NCBI GenBank assembly: GCA_964509765.1
Contig: CAZDYI010000105.1
Span: forward strand, 1-64,000
From: CAZDYI01 sp964509765
GTDB taxonomy: Bacteria; Pseudomonadota; Gammaproteobacteria; Tethybacterales; Tethybacteraceae
Direction: 5' to 3'
Length of the DNA stretch: 64,000 bases
Shown: positions 63,639 to 64,000 of the stretch, piece by piece
How positions within the stretch are numbered: the first letter of the stretch is position 1
Layout: each line of letters begins with the position of its first letter
Translations under genes and position numbers: made by a program
The notes under the pieces: model-generated
Seen by the model: the letters and a program-made list of their open reading frames with translations, nothing else
Told to the model about the DNA's origin: nothing
Database searches by the model: none

Positions 63639-64000
63639 CTAGTCAGTGAATAGCAAATCCAATAGTTGCGCTTTCCATTCATTTTCAAAGATTATGCGAA
63701 ATGTCATAGGTGAATACACTCCGTTATTGAATACATCTGTGTCTTTGGTTTTCTTTACGCGGACTGCCTTCTCAAGCGCACCCATCAATTTTGATTTATA
63801 TTCTGTATCCTCATTCCCTTTCAGGTGACTGCCTTTGGTCTCCAGAATAAGCAATATATTGTCTTTTCGACATACCAAGAAATCTGGATATACGCGATGA
63901 GCCCTCCATCCCTGAATTGAGTATCCCTGCCGAGCCGCTATCCTATGCCACCATGAAATCGCTTCTGCTTCTTCTAAGTACAACGCAAATGCCTTTTCTA
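63639..64000 (-). CDS. C-terminal end of a type III restriction Res / DEAD-helicase-like protein (partial)
   Basis: The frame is open to the window edge, so only the last 120 or so residues are seen. ALYLEEAEAISWWHRIAARQ, GWRAHRVYPDFLVCRKDN, LLILETKGSHLKGNEDTEYK and KLMGALEKAV match the C-terminal nuclease-like part of Res-type helicase/restriction proteins; the Asp, Glu and Lys of a PD-(E/D)xK core are present (YPDF and ETKG). Base composition is clearly AT-rich compared with the neighbours, suggesting acquired DNA. Whether it belongs to a restriction-modification system cannot be told here. Confidence 0.75.
   Translation of the reverse strand, partial: EKAFALYLEEAEAISWWHRIAARQGYSIQGWRAHRVYPDFLVCRKDNILLILETKGSHLKGNEDTEYKSKLMGALEKAVRVKKTKDTDVFNNGVYSPMTFRIIFENEWKAQLLDLLFTD

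Overview
The window is a dense, high-GC stretch of bacterial chromosome that looks gammaproteobacterial. The signs are nusB-ribH-ribBA, dsbB, divergent tesA/ybbA-ybbP, pepP-ubiH, rpsP-rimM-trmD-rplS, rpmF-plsX-fabH-fabD, carAB-greA, dprA facing def-fmt, and yebC-ruvC-ruvA. There is also a sigma-70 with region 1.1. Genes are packed tightly, often with 4-base GTGA/ATGA/TTGA overlaps. Nearly everything is core housekeeping. No phage, transposase, CRISPR array or rRNA gene was seen. The genus cannot be named from this sequence.

Left part (1-24 kb): a TVP38-type membrane protein (cut by the edge), a ThiL-PncC fusion, nusB, riboflavin genes, dsbB, and tesA facing a YbbA/YbbP-type ABC exporter. Next come moaC, an M48 periplasmic protease, a GAF/HD-GYP protein, the rpsP-rimM-trmD-rplS operon, pepP-ubiH, a very long rpoD, a membrane-anchored peptidoglycan-binding protein, a three-gene sugar-type oxidoreductase operon, and a tRNA with a CAU anticodon.

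Middle part (23.5-34.9 kb): the usual rpmF-plsX-fabH-fabD-fabG run is interrupted between fabD and fabG. The insert holds trpE-trpG and an AT-richer island with an ankyrin-repeat protein and a DUF898/YjgN membrane protein. Next to this cluster is a selenium module, mnmH and selD, divergently arranged 10 bp apart.

Right part (34.9-64 kb): malate synthase, aat, a PerM-type membrane protein, pyrD and uvrB; carAB-greA, a YggT protein, pepA, aroD and a MidA-like methyltransferase; cysE, an AmpG-like permease, argB and a divergent dprA; def-fmt with tRNA-Arg(CCT), yebC-ruvC-ruvA, an MFS transporter, gatCAB and an alpha/beta hydrolase. The last 480 bases are AT-rich and carry the C-terminal end of a type III restriction/helicase-like protein, probably the edge of an acquired region.

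The most unusual observations are three. First, RpoD has an extra N-terminal segment of about 220 residues that resembles a second sigma region 4, plus a cysteine cluster. Second, TAGAAT/TATAAT-like -10 boxes recur only 7-12 bases upstream of start codons with no clear -35, suggesting many near-leaderless transcripts. Third, the ThiL-PncC fusion. All calls come from reading translations and motifs by eye; no database search was run.
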